From: Lutibacter sp.
GTDB taxonomy: Bacteria; Bacteroidota; Bacteroidia; Flavobacteriales; Flavobacteriaceae
DNA: 42,904 bases
Direction: 5' to 3'
Assembly: GCF_030692605.1 (NCBI RefSeq)
Contig: NZ_JAUYUD010000072.1
Coordinates: 1-42,904 of the forward strand
Shown here: one piece after another, positions 35,610 to 42,904 of the stretch
How positions within the stretch are numbered: position 1 is the first letter of the stretch
Layout: the number at the start of each line of letters is the position of its first letter
Position numbers and translations under genes: made by a program
Notes under the pieces: model-generated
Seen by the model: only the letters and a program-made list of their open reading frames with translations
Database searches by the model: none
What the model was told of the DNA's origin: nothing

Positions 35610-37790
35610 ATGAAACTCATCTATGTTACATTACTCCTATTTATAACCACATGTTCCAATCCTCAAACCCAAGAACAAAAAGATCAAGATCGTTGGGAAT
35701 CAATTGCTACTAATGTTGAAATTATTCGTGATGATTTTGGTGTTCCTCATATTTATGGTAAAACTGATGCCGATGCCGTATTTGGATTACTCTATGCGCA
35801 GTGTGAAGATGATTTCAACCGGGTTGAACAAAATTATATTTGGGCTATTGGAAGATTAGCAGAAGTTGAAGGAGAGGAAGCCTTGTACAGCGATCTTAGA
35901 GCTCGATTATTTATGACCAAGGAAGAAGCAATCGCTAATTATGAAAAAAGTCCTGAATGGCTTAAAAAACTTTGTAATGCTTTTGCCGATGGAATTAACT
36001 ATTACCTATTTACCCATCCCGAAGTAAAGCCAAAACTAATAACTCATTTCGAACCTTGGATGCCTATGTATTTTAGTGAAGGTTCTATTGGAGGGGATAT
36101 TGAAAACATTTCAACCCAAAAAATTAAAGAGTTTTACCAAGATAGCTCATCTCAAAAATTTAGTGCGATTCATAATGGTTTAATTCGTTTAAGTGATAAT
36201 GAACCTCTAGGTTCAAACGGATTTGCCATTTCAGGAAAATTAACAAAATCTGGTAACGCTATGCTACTTATTAATCCGCATACCTCCTTCTTTTTTAGAG
36301 GTGAAGTTCATGTAGTTAGTGAAGAAGGCCTTAATGCGTACGGCGCTGTAACTTGGGGACAATTTTTTGTTTATCAAGGATTTAATGAAAAAACTGGATG
36401 GATGCACACCTCAACAGATATCGATTTTATGGATGAATATATTGAAACCATTTCCGAATCTAAAACTGGATTAACCTATACTTATGGAATGGAACAAAGA
36501 CCTGTAAAAACCTTTGAAGTTTTACTAAAATATTCAAATAATGGAGAATTAAAAGACAAGAAATTTACTGCATATAGAACTCATCACGGCCCAATTACTC
36601 AATCAGTTGATGGCAAATGGGTAGCAACCGCAATGATGTGGGATCCTGTAAATGCACTTATTCAATCATTTACGCGAACTAAACTTAACAATCATAACGA
36701 GTTTAATACAATGATGAATATTAGAACCAATTCCTCTAACAATACAGTTTATGCCGATGCCGACGGAACAATTGCTTATTATCATGGCAATTTTATACCA
36801 AAACGAGATGGAATTTTCGATTTCACCAAACCACTTGATGGTAGTAATCCAGCTACCGATTGGAAGGGACTTCATACCGTAAATGAATTAATTACATTAA
36901 CCAATCCAGCTAATGGATGGATTCAAAATTGTAACTCTACACCTTTTACAAGTGCAGGAAAATTTAGCCCAAAGGTTGAAGATTATCCAAAATACATGTC
37001 AAGAAATGAAGAGAACTTTCGAGGTATTCATACAGTTCGTTTATTAGAAAAATCTAAAGAGTTAACTATAGATAAATTAATAGAACTTGCTTATGATCCA
37101 TATTTACCAGCTTTTGAAGTATTAATACCTGGTTTAATTGAAGCATATGATAAAACTTCAAAAGCTGACAAATCATTAAAAATACCAATTGATGTACTCA
37201 GAAAATGGGATTTTGCTACAGCAAAAGAATCTGTAGCAATGTCTATGGCACATTTTTACATTATGGAATATTTACAAAATGGTGTAAAGCCAAATGGTTT
37301 AAATAATTTAGAGCTTGTACAATATTTTGGAACATCATCTCCTTTAACAGAACGATTAGAAATATTTAAACAAACTATTGATAAATTGACTGCAGATTTT
37401 GGAACTTGGGACACGCCTTGGGGAGAAATTAACCGTTATCAACGCATTAATGGCGCTATTCAACAACCTTTTAATGATAGTTTGCCAAGTATTCCAATTG
37501 ATATGGCTTCAAGTAAATGGGGTGCGTTGGCTTCGTTTGGCGCAAAATCATACAATACAAAACGAATTTACGGAACTTCAGGAAATAGTTTTGTAGCAGT
37601 TGTTGAATTTGGTAAAACAGTGAAGGCAAAAACAATGCTTGCTGGCGGTCAAAGTGGCAATCCAACCTCTCCTCATTTTGCAGATCAATCTCAACGATAT
37701 GCCGATGTTCAATTCAAAGAAGTAGCATATTATAGAAAAGATGTAGAAAAAAGGGCTAAATCTACCTATCATCCAGGTAAAAAAAAATAA
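35610..37790 (+). CDS. Penicillin acylase family amidohydrolase, exported
   Basis: This 726-aa Ntn hydrolase precursor begins with a signal sequence with a lipobox-like FITTC (Cys15, with an unusual Thr before it). The alpha chain contains the family motif DDFGVPHIYGKTDADAVFGL (41-60) and YAQCEDDFNRVEQN. Self-cleavage is expected before S202 in PLGSNGFAI, making Ser202 the N-terminal nucleophile of the beta chain. NPHTSFFFRG follows and later an Asn in NSSNNTVYAD fits the oxyanion site. The family splits amide bonds in penicillins, N-acyl-homoserine lactones and other acyl amides, and substrate cannot be assigned here. It has its own terminator. Confidence 0.88.
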   Translation: MKLIYVTLLLFITTCSNPQTQEQKDQDRWESIATNVEIIRDDFGVPHIYGKTDADAVFGLLYAQCEDDFNRVEQNYIWAIGRLAEVEGEEALYSDLRARLFMTKEEAIANYEKSPEWLKKLCNAFADGINYYLFTHPEVKPKLITHFEPWMPMYFSEGSIGGDIENISTQKIKEFYQDSSSQKFSAIHNGLIRLSDNEPLGSNGFAISGKLTKSGNAMLLINPHTSFFFRGEVHVVSEEGLNAYGAVTWGQFFVYQGFNEKTGWMHTSTDIDFMDEYIETISESKTGLTYTYGMEQRPVKTFEVLLKYSNNGELKDKKFTAYRTHHGPITQSVDGKWVATAMMWDPVNALIQSFTRTKLNNHNEFNTMMNIRTNSSNNTVYADADGTIAYYHGNFIPKRDGIFDFTKPLDGSNPATDWKGLHTVNELITLTNPANGWIQNCNSTPFTSAGKFSPKVEDYPKYMSRNEENFRGIHTVRLLEKSKELTIDKLIELAYDPYLPAFEVLIPGLIEAYDKTSKADKSLKIPIDVLRKWDFATAKESVAMSMAHFYIMEYLQNGVKPNGLNNLELVQYFGTSSPLTERLEIFKQTIDKLTADFGTWDTPWGEINRYQRINGAIQQPFNDSLPSIPIDMASSKWGALASFGAKSYNTKRIYGTSGNSFVAVVEFGKTVKAKTMLAGGQSGNPTSPHFADQSQRYADVQFKEVAYYRKDVEKRAKSTYHPGKKK

Positions 37791-37835
37791 AATATTGAAT
37801 GTGATTTAAAATTTTAAAATCAAATTATAACATTG

Positions 37836-37870
37836 AAAAAAGGGAATTACTTATTTGTAGTTCCTTTTTT
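37836..37870 (+). terminator. Intrinsic terminator
   Basis: AAAAAAGGGAATTAC and GTAGTTCCTTTTTT pair around a short loop. It is nearly identical to the hairpin at 35480. Confidence 0.85.
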
Positions 37871-38130
37871 ATTTTAGATTAAAAATTTTTCAATTTGAAG
37901 TACGATATATTATTTAATTCATATTGAGACTCTTAGATTTTTATGTAAAATTTATATTAAAATAAATTTTACTATATTTGATTACCTACTAACTGAACTA
38001 AATCTTAAATAATAAGGTTTTGGCCTTTTCTATTTATTATATTTTTTAACTCCATAAAATTTTTAACTTTTAAATATGCTGTACAATTAATTATTGTATA
38101 GCTGACTATTAACTAAATAAATTTTTTATT
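37871..38130. other. Intergenic region upstream of an exported protein gene
   Basis: This 260-bp AT-rich region (340 bp with the preceding terminator) holds no ORF. Its one clear element is a 25-bp palindrome at 38078-38102, described separately. TATATTTG at 37973-37980 fits the -7 consensus, but it would give a long leader of about 145 nt. Confidence 0.45.
38078..38102. promoter_or_regulatory. 25-bp palindrome upstream of gene at 38131
   Basis: Core TACAAT-TAATT-ATTGTA is perfect and flanked by GCT and AGC with one G-T pair, giving 10-bp arms. It ends 28 bp before the start codon. It could be an operator or a 5'-UTR hairpin. Confidence 0.45.
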
Positions 38131-38898
38131 ATGATTAAAAAATCGATTTCAATTATGACATTGCTTGCTATGGTATTTGGTACTTTCCTAAGCGTAGAAG
38201 CACAAGACAAAGATTATGTTATGTGGGAAAGCATAACAATTACTCCTGATAATACCAAACTTAAAATTCTAGGAGAAAATATGCGAAAGCACAATCAAAC
38301 TTATCATAATGCAGGGCCTTATAAAGCATATGTATATAATATTTCAACAGGTCCAAATGTTGGACAAATAGCATGGGAAATGGGTCCATTAACCTATTCA
38401 CATCTAGATGGGAGACCTTCGAGTAAAGCCCATGACGATGACTGGAGGGATAATATTATGCCATATGTTAAAAAAATGTCTAATGGTGAATATTGGAAAA
38501 AAGACAAAGAGTTATCAAATACAGATATGTTAGACCCCAACTCAGTATCACATCCATTGCTATATATTAGATATTTTGAGGTTGTTAAAGATGAAGGACA
38601 CAATGTCAATAGTCTATTCACTCAGGTGAGTAAAACCTTAAAGGCTATGGATGGTGATAATCCTTGGAGTGTTTATTACAATGAATTTCGTCAAGGTGAT
38701 TTAGGAAGGCATATTGCAACAGTTAGTCCTTATAAAAATTGGGCTGAATTAGACAAAGATAATAATTTTAAAGATGTTTTTATAAAAGTTAATGGAAAGG
38801 ATTCTTGGGAACCATTTTTAGAAAATATGAATGATTCATTTTCAAATTCGTGGGATGAAATTTGGACATTTAACCCAACCCTAAGCGGCCATAAATAA
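38131..38898 (+). CDS. Exported protein of unknown function, possibly two ferredoxin-like (dimeric barrel) repeats
   Basis: I do not recognise this 255-aa protein. It has a signal peptide (1-25, cut after VEAQ). The mature part seems to have two halves with similar spacing: YVMWESITITPDN, a helix, GPYKAYVYN and GQIAWEMGPL in the first (about 29-120), and LLYIRYFEVVKDE, a helix, NPWSVYYNEFRQGD and RHIATVSPYKNWAEL in the second (about 148-245). Each starts with a strand and a helix followed by aromatic strands, as in dimeric alpha/beta-barrel proteins. This is an inference from pattern only. Trp and Tyr are abundant. It is a single gene with its own terminator. Confidence 0.6.
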   Translation: MIKKSISIMTLLAMVFGTFLSVEAQDKDYVMWESITITPDNTKLKILGENMRKHNQTYHNAGPYKAYVYNISTGPNVGQIAWEMGPLTYSHLDGRPSSKAHDDDWRDNIMPYVKKMSNGEYWKKDKELSNTDMLDPNSVSHPLLYIRYFEVVKDEGHNVNSLFTQVSKTLKAMDGDNPWSVYYNEFRQGDLGRHIATVSPYKNWAELDKDNNFKDVFIKVNGKDSWEPFLENMNDSFSNSWDEIWTFNPTLSGHK

Positions 38899-38960
38899 TT
38901 TTTAATTTTAATAGTAGGTAAATTATTTTTGGCTGAATTAAATTCGAAATAATACATTTT

Positions 38961-38996
38961 AAAGAAGGAATTACATCTTTGTAGTTCCTTCTTTTT
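38961..38996 (+). terminator. Intrinsic terminator
   Basis: GAAGGAATTAC and GTAGTTCCTTC form a long stem around ATCTTT, followed by T residues. It is homologous to the hairpins at 35480 and 37836. Confidence 0.88.
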
Positions 38997-39079
38997 ATGT
39001 TTTTTACTTCTATTTTAAATTGGTATTTTATAATGATTCTAAACTAGAATTTATTAAAAAATAATTGCGTTAAAATAGT

Positions 39080-39087
39080 TAAATTTG
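39080..39087 (+). promoter_or_regulatory. Candidate -7 box of the M3 peptidase gene
   Basis: TAAATTTG fits TAnnTTTG and lies 37 bp before the ATG at 39125. No TTG lies at the usual -33 distance. Confidence 0.35.
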
Positions 39088-39124
39088 ACTCATACTTTAA
39101 TGCTCAAATTTAATTTTCAACAAC

Positions 39125-41278
39125 ATGAACAACTATTTAAAAACAACTACAGCAAAAGTAATATTTGCTTTTTGTATGGTTATGATATCGATAAGCAACT
39201 ACGGACAAACAAATGAAACAATGGAAAACAACAATATTTTATTGAAAGAATGGACCGGACCATACGGTGGTGTTCCCGCATTTGATAAAATGAACATTGC
39301 AGATGTTAAATCTGCCTTAGAAGAAGGAATGAGACTAAATCTTTTGGACATTGAAGCAATTACAAAAAATCTAAGCGCTCCTACATTTGAAAACACAATT
39401 GTTCCGATGGAAAAAGCTGGAAAAGAGCTTACTCTAGTTTTTACTTATTATGGTATTTTAGGAGGCAATTTGTCATCTCCAGAATTTAGAAAAATTCAAG
39501 GAGAAATGGCTCCAATATTATCAGAATTTAGTTCAAAAATATCTCAAAACAAAGAACTATTTCAACGTATAAAAACAGTTTTCGACAATTCTTTAAAAAC
39601 ACCATTAGAAGCTGATCAACAGCGCGTTGTTCAACTAACTTATGAAGGTTTCGCTATGAACGGCGCCGAATTAGATGAAGTAAAAAAAGCACGTTATGCT
39701 GAAATAAATAAAGAACTTTCAACTTTATATACTAATTTTTCAAACAACATTTTGGCAGATGAAGAAAACTATGTAATATACCTTACTAAAGACCAATTAG
39801 GTGGTTTATCTGAATCTATGATAAAATCTGCTGCAAAAACAGCTTCTGACAAGGGGCAAGAAGGAAAGTATGCCATTACAAATACACGATCATCAATGGA
39901 TCCTTTTTTAACCTATTCAACCGAAAGAGCTTTAAGAGAAAAAGTTTGGAAAACCTATTACTCTCGAGGAGATAATGGAGATCAATTTGATAATAACCAA
40001 AACATTGTTAACATTTTAAAATTAAGAAAAGAACGGGTAGGCCTATTAGGTTTCGATAATTATGCCGATTGGCGTTTACAAAATAGAATGGCAAAAAATC
40101 CTGAAAACGCCATGCAATTAATGAATGCAGTTTGGCCGGCAGCCATTGCCAGAGTTAAAGAAGAAGTTACCGACATGCAAGCTATTGCCAATGCTAACAA
40201 CCACAACATAACTATTGAACCTTGGGACTATAGGTATTATGCAGAAAAAGTTAGAAAACAAAAATATGATTTAGATTCTGATGAAGTAAAACAATACCTT
40301 CAACTAGATAAATTAACACAAGCGCTATTTTTTGTTGCTGGTGAGTTATTCAACTATAATTTTAAACCAGTTCCTGAAGGTTCGGTCCCTGTATTTCAAG
40401 AAGATGTTAAAGTTTGGGAAGTTACCAACAAAACCACAGGAGAGAATATTGGATTATGGTATTTAGACCCTTATTCTCGTCAAGGTAAGAGATCTGGGGC
40501 TTGGGCAAATACTTACAGAAGCTATTCAACTTTTGATGGCAAAAAAAATGTACTGGCTTCTAATAATTCAAACTTTGTTAAACCTGCTCCAGGTGAGCCT
40601 GTTTTAGTTTCTTGGGACGATGCAACCACTTTTTTGCATGAATTTGGACATGCCCTTCATTTCTTTTCAGCAGAAGTAAAATATCCCACTTTAAATGGTG
40701 GTGTTAGAGATTATACAGAGTTTCAATCTCAAGTATTAGAACGTTGGTTATCTACAGACAAGGTTATTAATCAGTTTTTAGTACATCATAAAACTGGAAA
40801 ACCAATGCCTAAAGAACTAATTGCAAAAATTAAACAAGCCGCTACCTTTAATCAAGGGTTTTCTACTACAGAATATTTGGCTTCAGCAATAATGGATATG
40901 AAATTTCATATGGCAGATCCATCAAACATAGATGCAGATTCTTTTGAAAGAGAAACTTTAACATCAATGAATATGCCTAAAGAAGTTGTTATGAGACATA
41001 GAACGCCTCATTTTGGCCATGTGTTTTCGGGTGAAGGATATGCAACCGCTTATTATGGATATATGTGGGCTGATGTGTTAACTGCTGATACTGCAGAAGC
41101 ATTTGAAGAAGCTCCTGGTGGTTTTTATGATAAAGAATTGGCTGCTAAAATGATTAAATATTTATTTGCTCCACGGAATTCTACAGACCCTGCAGAAGCA
41201 TATAGAAATTTTAGAGGACGTGATGCAAATATTGAAGCATTAATGAGAGATCGTGGTTTTCCAATACCAAAAAAATAA
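39125..41278 (+). CDS. dcp: M3-family metallopeptidase (peptidyl-dipeptidase Dcp-like), exported
   Basis: This 717-aa zinc peptidase begins with a signal peptide (about 1-27, ending SNYGQ). The zinc motif HEFGHALH has H505, E506 and H509, and a downstream Glu in the DYTEFQSQVLERW segment completes the M3 site. The segment LPLLEWTG-like opening (LLKEWTGPYGGVPAFDKM) and the C-terminal FSGEGYATAYYGYMWADVL are typical of Dcp rather than PepF. Dcp removes dipeptides from peptide C-termini. A signal peptide implies action in the periplasm, whereas E. coli Dcp is soluble, so peptide scavenging is likely. It is a single gene with a terminator. Confidence 0.9.
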   Translation: MNNYLKTTTAKVIFAFCMVMISISNYGQTNETMENNNILLKEWTGPYGGVPAFDKMNIADVKSALEEGMRLNLLDIEAITKNLSAPTFENTIVPMEKAGKELTLVFTYYGILGGNLSSPEFRKIQGEMAPILSEFSSKISQNKELFQRIKTVFDNSLKTPLEADQQRVVQLTYEGFAMNGAELDEVKKARYAEINKELSTLYTNFSNNILADEENYVIYLTKDQLGGLSESMIKSAAKTASDKGQEGKYAITNTRSSMDPFLTYSTERALREKVWKTYYSRGDNGDQFDNNQNIVNILKLRKERVGLLGFDNYADWRLQNRMAKNPENAMQLMNAVWPAAIARVKEEVTDMQAIANANNHNITIEPWDYRYYAEKVRKQKYDLDSDEVKQYLQLDKLTQALFFVAGELFNYNFKPVPEGSVPVFQEDVKVWEVTNKTTGENIGLWYLDPYSRQGKRSGAWANTYRSYSTFDGKKNVLASNNSNFVKPAPGEPVLVSWDDATTFLHEFGHALHFFSAEVKYPTLNGGVRDYTEFQSQVLERWLSTDKVINQFLVHHKTGKPMPKELIAKIKQAATFNQGFSTTEYLASAIMDMKFHMADPSNIDADSFERETLTSMNMPKEVVMRHRTPHFGHVFSGEGYATAYYGYMWADVLTADTAEAFEEAPGGFYDKELAAKMIKYLFAPRNSTDPAEAYRNFRGRDANIEALMRDRGFPIPKK

Positions 41279-41291
41279 AAAAAAATAAAAT

Positions 41292-41330
41292 AGGCTGTCT
41301 GGATACTTATTGTTCATACAGCCTTTTTTT
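41292..41330 (+). terminator. Intrinsic terminator of the M3 peptidase gene
   Basis: GGCTGT (41293-41298) and ACAGCC (41318-41323) form the stem with a long loop, followed by seven T residues. Confidence 0.75.
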
Positions 41331-41466
41331 AATTAAAACAATCCAAATAAACTAATTAATTCTAATAAACACAACTTCGATTTATTTTATTAAAATTAAA
41401 ATAAATTGCCTGAAAATCATTAACTTCGGTAGTCAAAATTAGCAGTTTAATTTAAACTTTTAAGCC

Positions 41467-42759
41467 ATGATAAATCAAGTGTCATTTTCAACGAAAAAAT
41501 CATTATATCGTACAGTTCTCTTATTTTTTCTAATTATAATGTTTCAAAATTACAGCTATGCTAAAAATGTAATTTTAAATGATACTATTGGAGTGCAAAG
41601 AGTTAAAGGATTGGTAGTAGATAGTAAAACTAAAACTCCACTGGTTTTCGCTTCAATTTCTGTAAACGGCACCAATATTAGTACCGTAACAAATTCTAAT
41701 GGAGAATTTACATTAAAAGTTCCTAAAAAATATCAAAATGAATTAATCACATTTTCTTTTTTAGGGTATACCAGTAAGGTGCTAATTTTTAAAGATTTAA
41801 AAAATGAATCTATCATTAAATTAGAAACCTACATAGAAGAACTTGAAGAAATAAAGATTACGGTTAAAGATGCAAAATCTTTAATTCTTGAAGTTTTAAA
41901 ACGAAAAGGTAGTAATTACTTGAATGAATTAACCTCGATGACAGCATTCTATAGAGAAACTATTAAAAAAAGAAGAGCTTACATATCACTTTCCGAGGCG
42001 GTTTTGGAAATTAATAAACAACCATACACTTCAGTTAAAAATGATGCTTTAATGCTGTACAAGTCTCGTAAAAGCACCGATTATGATAAATTGGACACTA
42101 TTGCATTTAAATTAAAAGGAGGTCCAATTAGCACCTTAAATTTAGATATAATTAAAAATCCTAACACTTTTTTTACGGAAGAAATGTTGGAAGTTTTTGA
42201 CTTTAGTTTTGCATCACCTACCAAAATAGATAACCGACCAATATATGTTGTAAATTTTAAACAAAAAAAAGAAATAGAAGATCCACAATATTACGGAGAA
42301 CTGTATATTGATGCTCAAGCACTTACACTTATAAATGCTAAATTTCATCTTAACCTAGACGATGTTGTAAAAGCAAGTAAATTATTTATTGTAAAAAAGC
42401 CTAACGATGCCGATGTTTCTGCAATTGAGGCCAGTTATCAAGTAGATTATGTAGTAAAAAATGGAAAATGGCATTATAGTTATAGTAGAATTCAATTAGG
42501 CTTTAAAATAAATTGGAGTAAAAAATTATTCAATACAGTGTATTACACCACAAGCGAAATGGCAATTACAGATTGGGAAATAATAGATAATTCTGAATTA
42601 ATAAAACCAAAAGATCGAATGCGATCTTCTATTATTATGAGTGACGAAGCCTCTGGATTTAGCGACCCTGATTTTTGGGGTACATATAACATTATTGAAC
42701 CTGAGAAACCTATTGAAACAGCCATTAAAAAAATTCAAAAACAACTAAAAAAGAATTAA
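41467..42759 (+). CDS. CarboxypepD_reg-like exported protein
   Basis: This 430-aa protein has an N-terminal hydrophobic signal (about 15-32, FFLIIMFQNYSYA), then a CarboxypepD_reg-like beta-sandwich at about 45-125 (VKGLVVDSKTKTPLVFASI, NSNGEFTLKVP, ITFSFLGYTSKVL). The remainder (about 130-430) begins with a LILEVLKRKGSNY helix and TAFYRETIKKRRAYISLSEAVLEI, which I know from a common Bacteroidota family of carboxypeptidase-like regulatory domain proteins of unknown role. It lacks a plug and a 22-strand barrel, so it is not a TonB-dependent receptor. It is the last complete gene before the right-end transposase. Confidence 0.8.
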   Translation: MINQVSFSTKKSLYRTVLLFFLIIMFQNYSYAKNVILNDTIGVQRVKGLVVDSKTKTPLVFASISVNGTNISTVTNSNGEFTLKVPKKYQNELITFSFLGYTSKVLIFKDLKNESIIKLETYIEELEEIKITVKDAKSLILEVLKRKGSNYLNELTSMTAFYRETIKKRRAYISLSEAVLEINKQPYTSVKNDALMLYKSRKSTDYDKLDTIAFKLKGGPISTLNLDIIKNPNTFFTEEMLEVFDFSFASPTKIDNRPIYVVNFKQKKEIEDPQYYGELYIDAQALTLINAKFHLNLDDVVKASKLFIVKKPNDADVSAIEASYQVDYVVKNGKWHYSYSRIQLGFKINWSKKLFNTVYYTTSEMAITDWEIIDNSELIKPKDRMRSSIIMSDEASGFSDPDFWGTYNIIEPEKPIETAIKKIQKQLKKN

Positions 42760-42804
42760 TTAAAATTGATTGTCCGTAATTACCCATAATTAATAAAAAA
42801 GCGT

Positions 42805-42812
42805 TATATTTG
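42805..42812 (+). promoter_or_regulatory. -7 box of the right-end transposase
   Basis: TATATTTG fits TAnnTTTG and lies 12 bp before the transposase ATG. The element's terminal inverted repeat should lie between 42760 and this box, but cannot be delimited without the other end. Confidence 0.4.
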
Positions 42813-42824
42813 ATAAAAAAAACG

Positions 42825-42904
42825 ATGAATTTATTCAGTTTTACAGCAAATTTTGGGAGCGAGGAATCTTGTAGGCTTCATTTTAAAGAAGAAAGAGACA
42901 AAAT
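42825..42904 (+). CDS. IS1595-family transposase, N-terminal fragment cut by window edge
   Basis: The ATG at 42825-42827 opens 26 codons to the window edge. The peptide MNLFSFTANFGSEESCRLHF then KEERDK matches the start of IS1595-type (ISXO2-like) transposases, where F..x.FxxEESCxxHFxxxR precedes the zinc-ribbon. The zinc ribbon and catalytic core lie beyond the window. The call is based on this short N-terminus only. Confidence 0.75.
   Translation, partial: MNLFSFTANFGSEESCRLHFKEERDK

Overview
This AT-rich window comes from a member of the Bacteroidota, most likely a Flavobacteriaceae species; the genus cannot be fixed by eye. The signs are Bacteroidota-type promoter -7 elements (TAnnTTTG) in front of many genes, weak Shine-Dalgarno sequences, a SecD-SecF fusion, a phosphoribosyltransferase-adenylate kinase fusion, a long ResB-CcsA fusion, a DUF6588 protein and CarboxypepD_reg-like and TonB-like proteins. 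Genes are densely packed on both strands. I saw no tRNA, rRNA, CRISPR array or prophage. Each end of the window cuts into a transposase gene, IS30-like on the left and IS1595-like on the right, as expected for a contig that stops in repeated sequence.

Positions 127-7547 (all minus strand) hold a nitric oxide block: norC-norB-norQ-norD-ric, preceded by an Rrf2-family Fe-S regulator gene and tryptophanase (tnaA). NorCB reduces NO, NorQ and NorD are its assembly or activation AAA+/vWA pair, and Ric is linked to repair of iron centres after nitrosative damage. No nitrite, nitrate or nitrous oxide reductase is present, so NO detoxification or partial denitrification are both possible. Divergent from tnaA is ccsBA, the system II haem-attachment protein that a c-type cytochrome such as NorC would need. 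The norC and ccsBA promoters share one architecture: a TGAT-N4-ATCA-like dyad whose centre lies exactly 33 bp upstream of the centre of a TATCTTTG -7 box, with no clear -33 element. This suggests co-activation by a Crp/Fnr-family regulator and is the most interesting observation here.

Positions 11092-34794 are mostly housekeeping: a TPR-like membrane protein, a LysM/periplasmic-binding-like protein, guaA, gyrB, a DUF6588 outer-membrane-type protein, mdh, fhs, secDF, hpt-adk, obg, a TonB-like lipoprotein, DUF456 and lysS. Between mdh and fhs lies an accessory stretch: a 142-bp MITE-like palindromic element, an AlkB-type membrane hydroxylase, a DUF3024 protein, a single-chain MmeI-like restriction-modification enzyme and a GNAT acetyltransferase. 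A probable small RNA (about 80 nt, three hairpins, its own promoter and terminator) is transcribed leftward between DUF456 and lysS.

Positions 35063-42759 encode envelope or exported proteins: a small two-TM protein, a penicillin-acylase-family amidohydrolase, an unrecognised exported protein, an M3 peptidase and a CarboxypepD_reg-like protein. Several of these genes end in closely related terminator hairpins.
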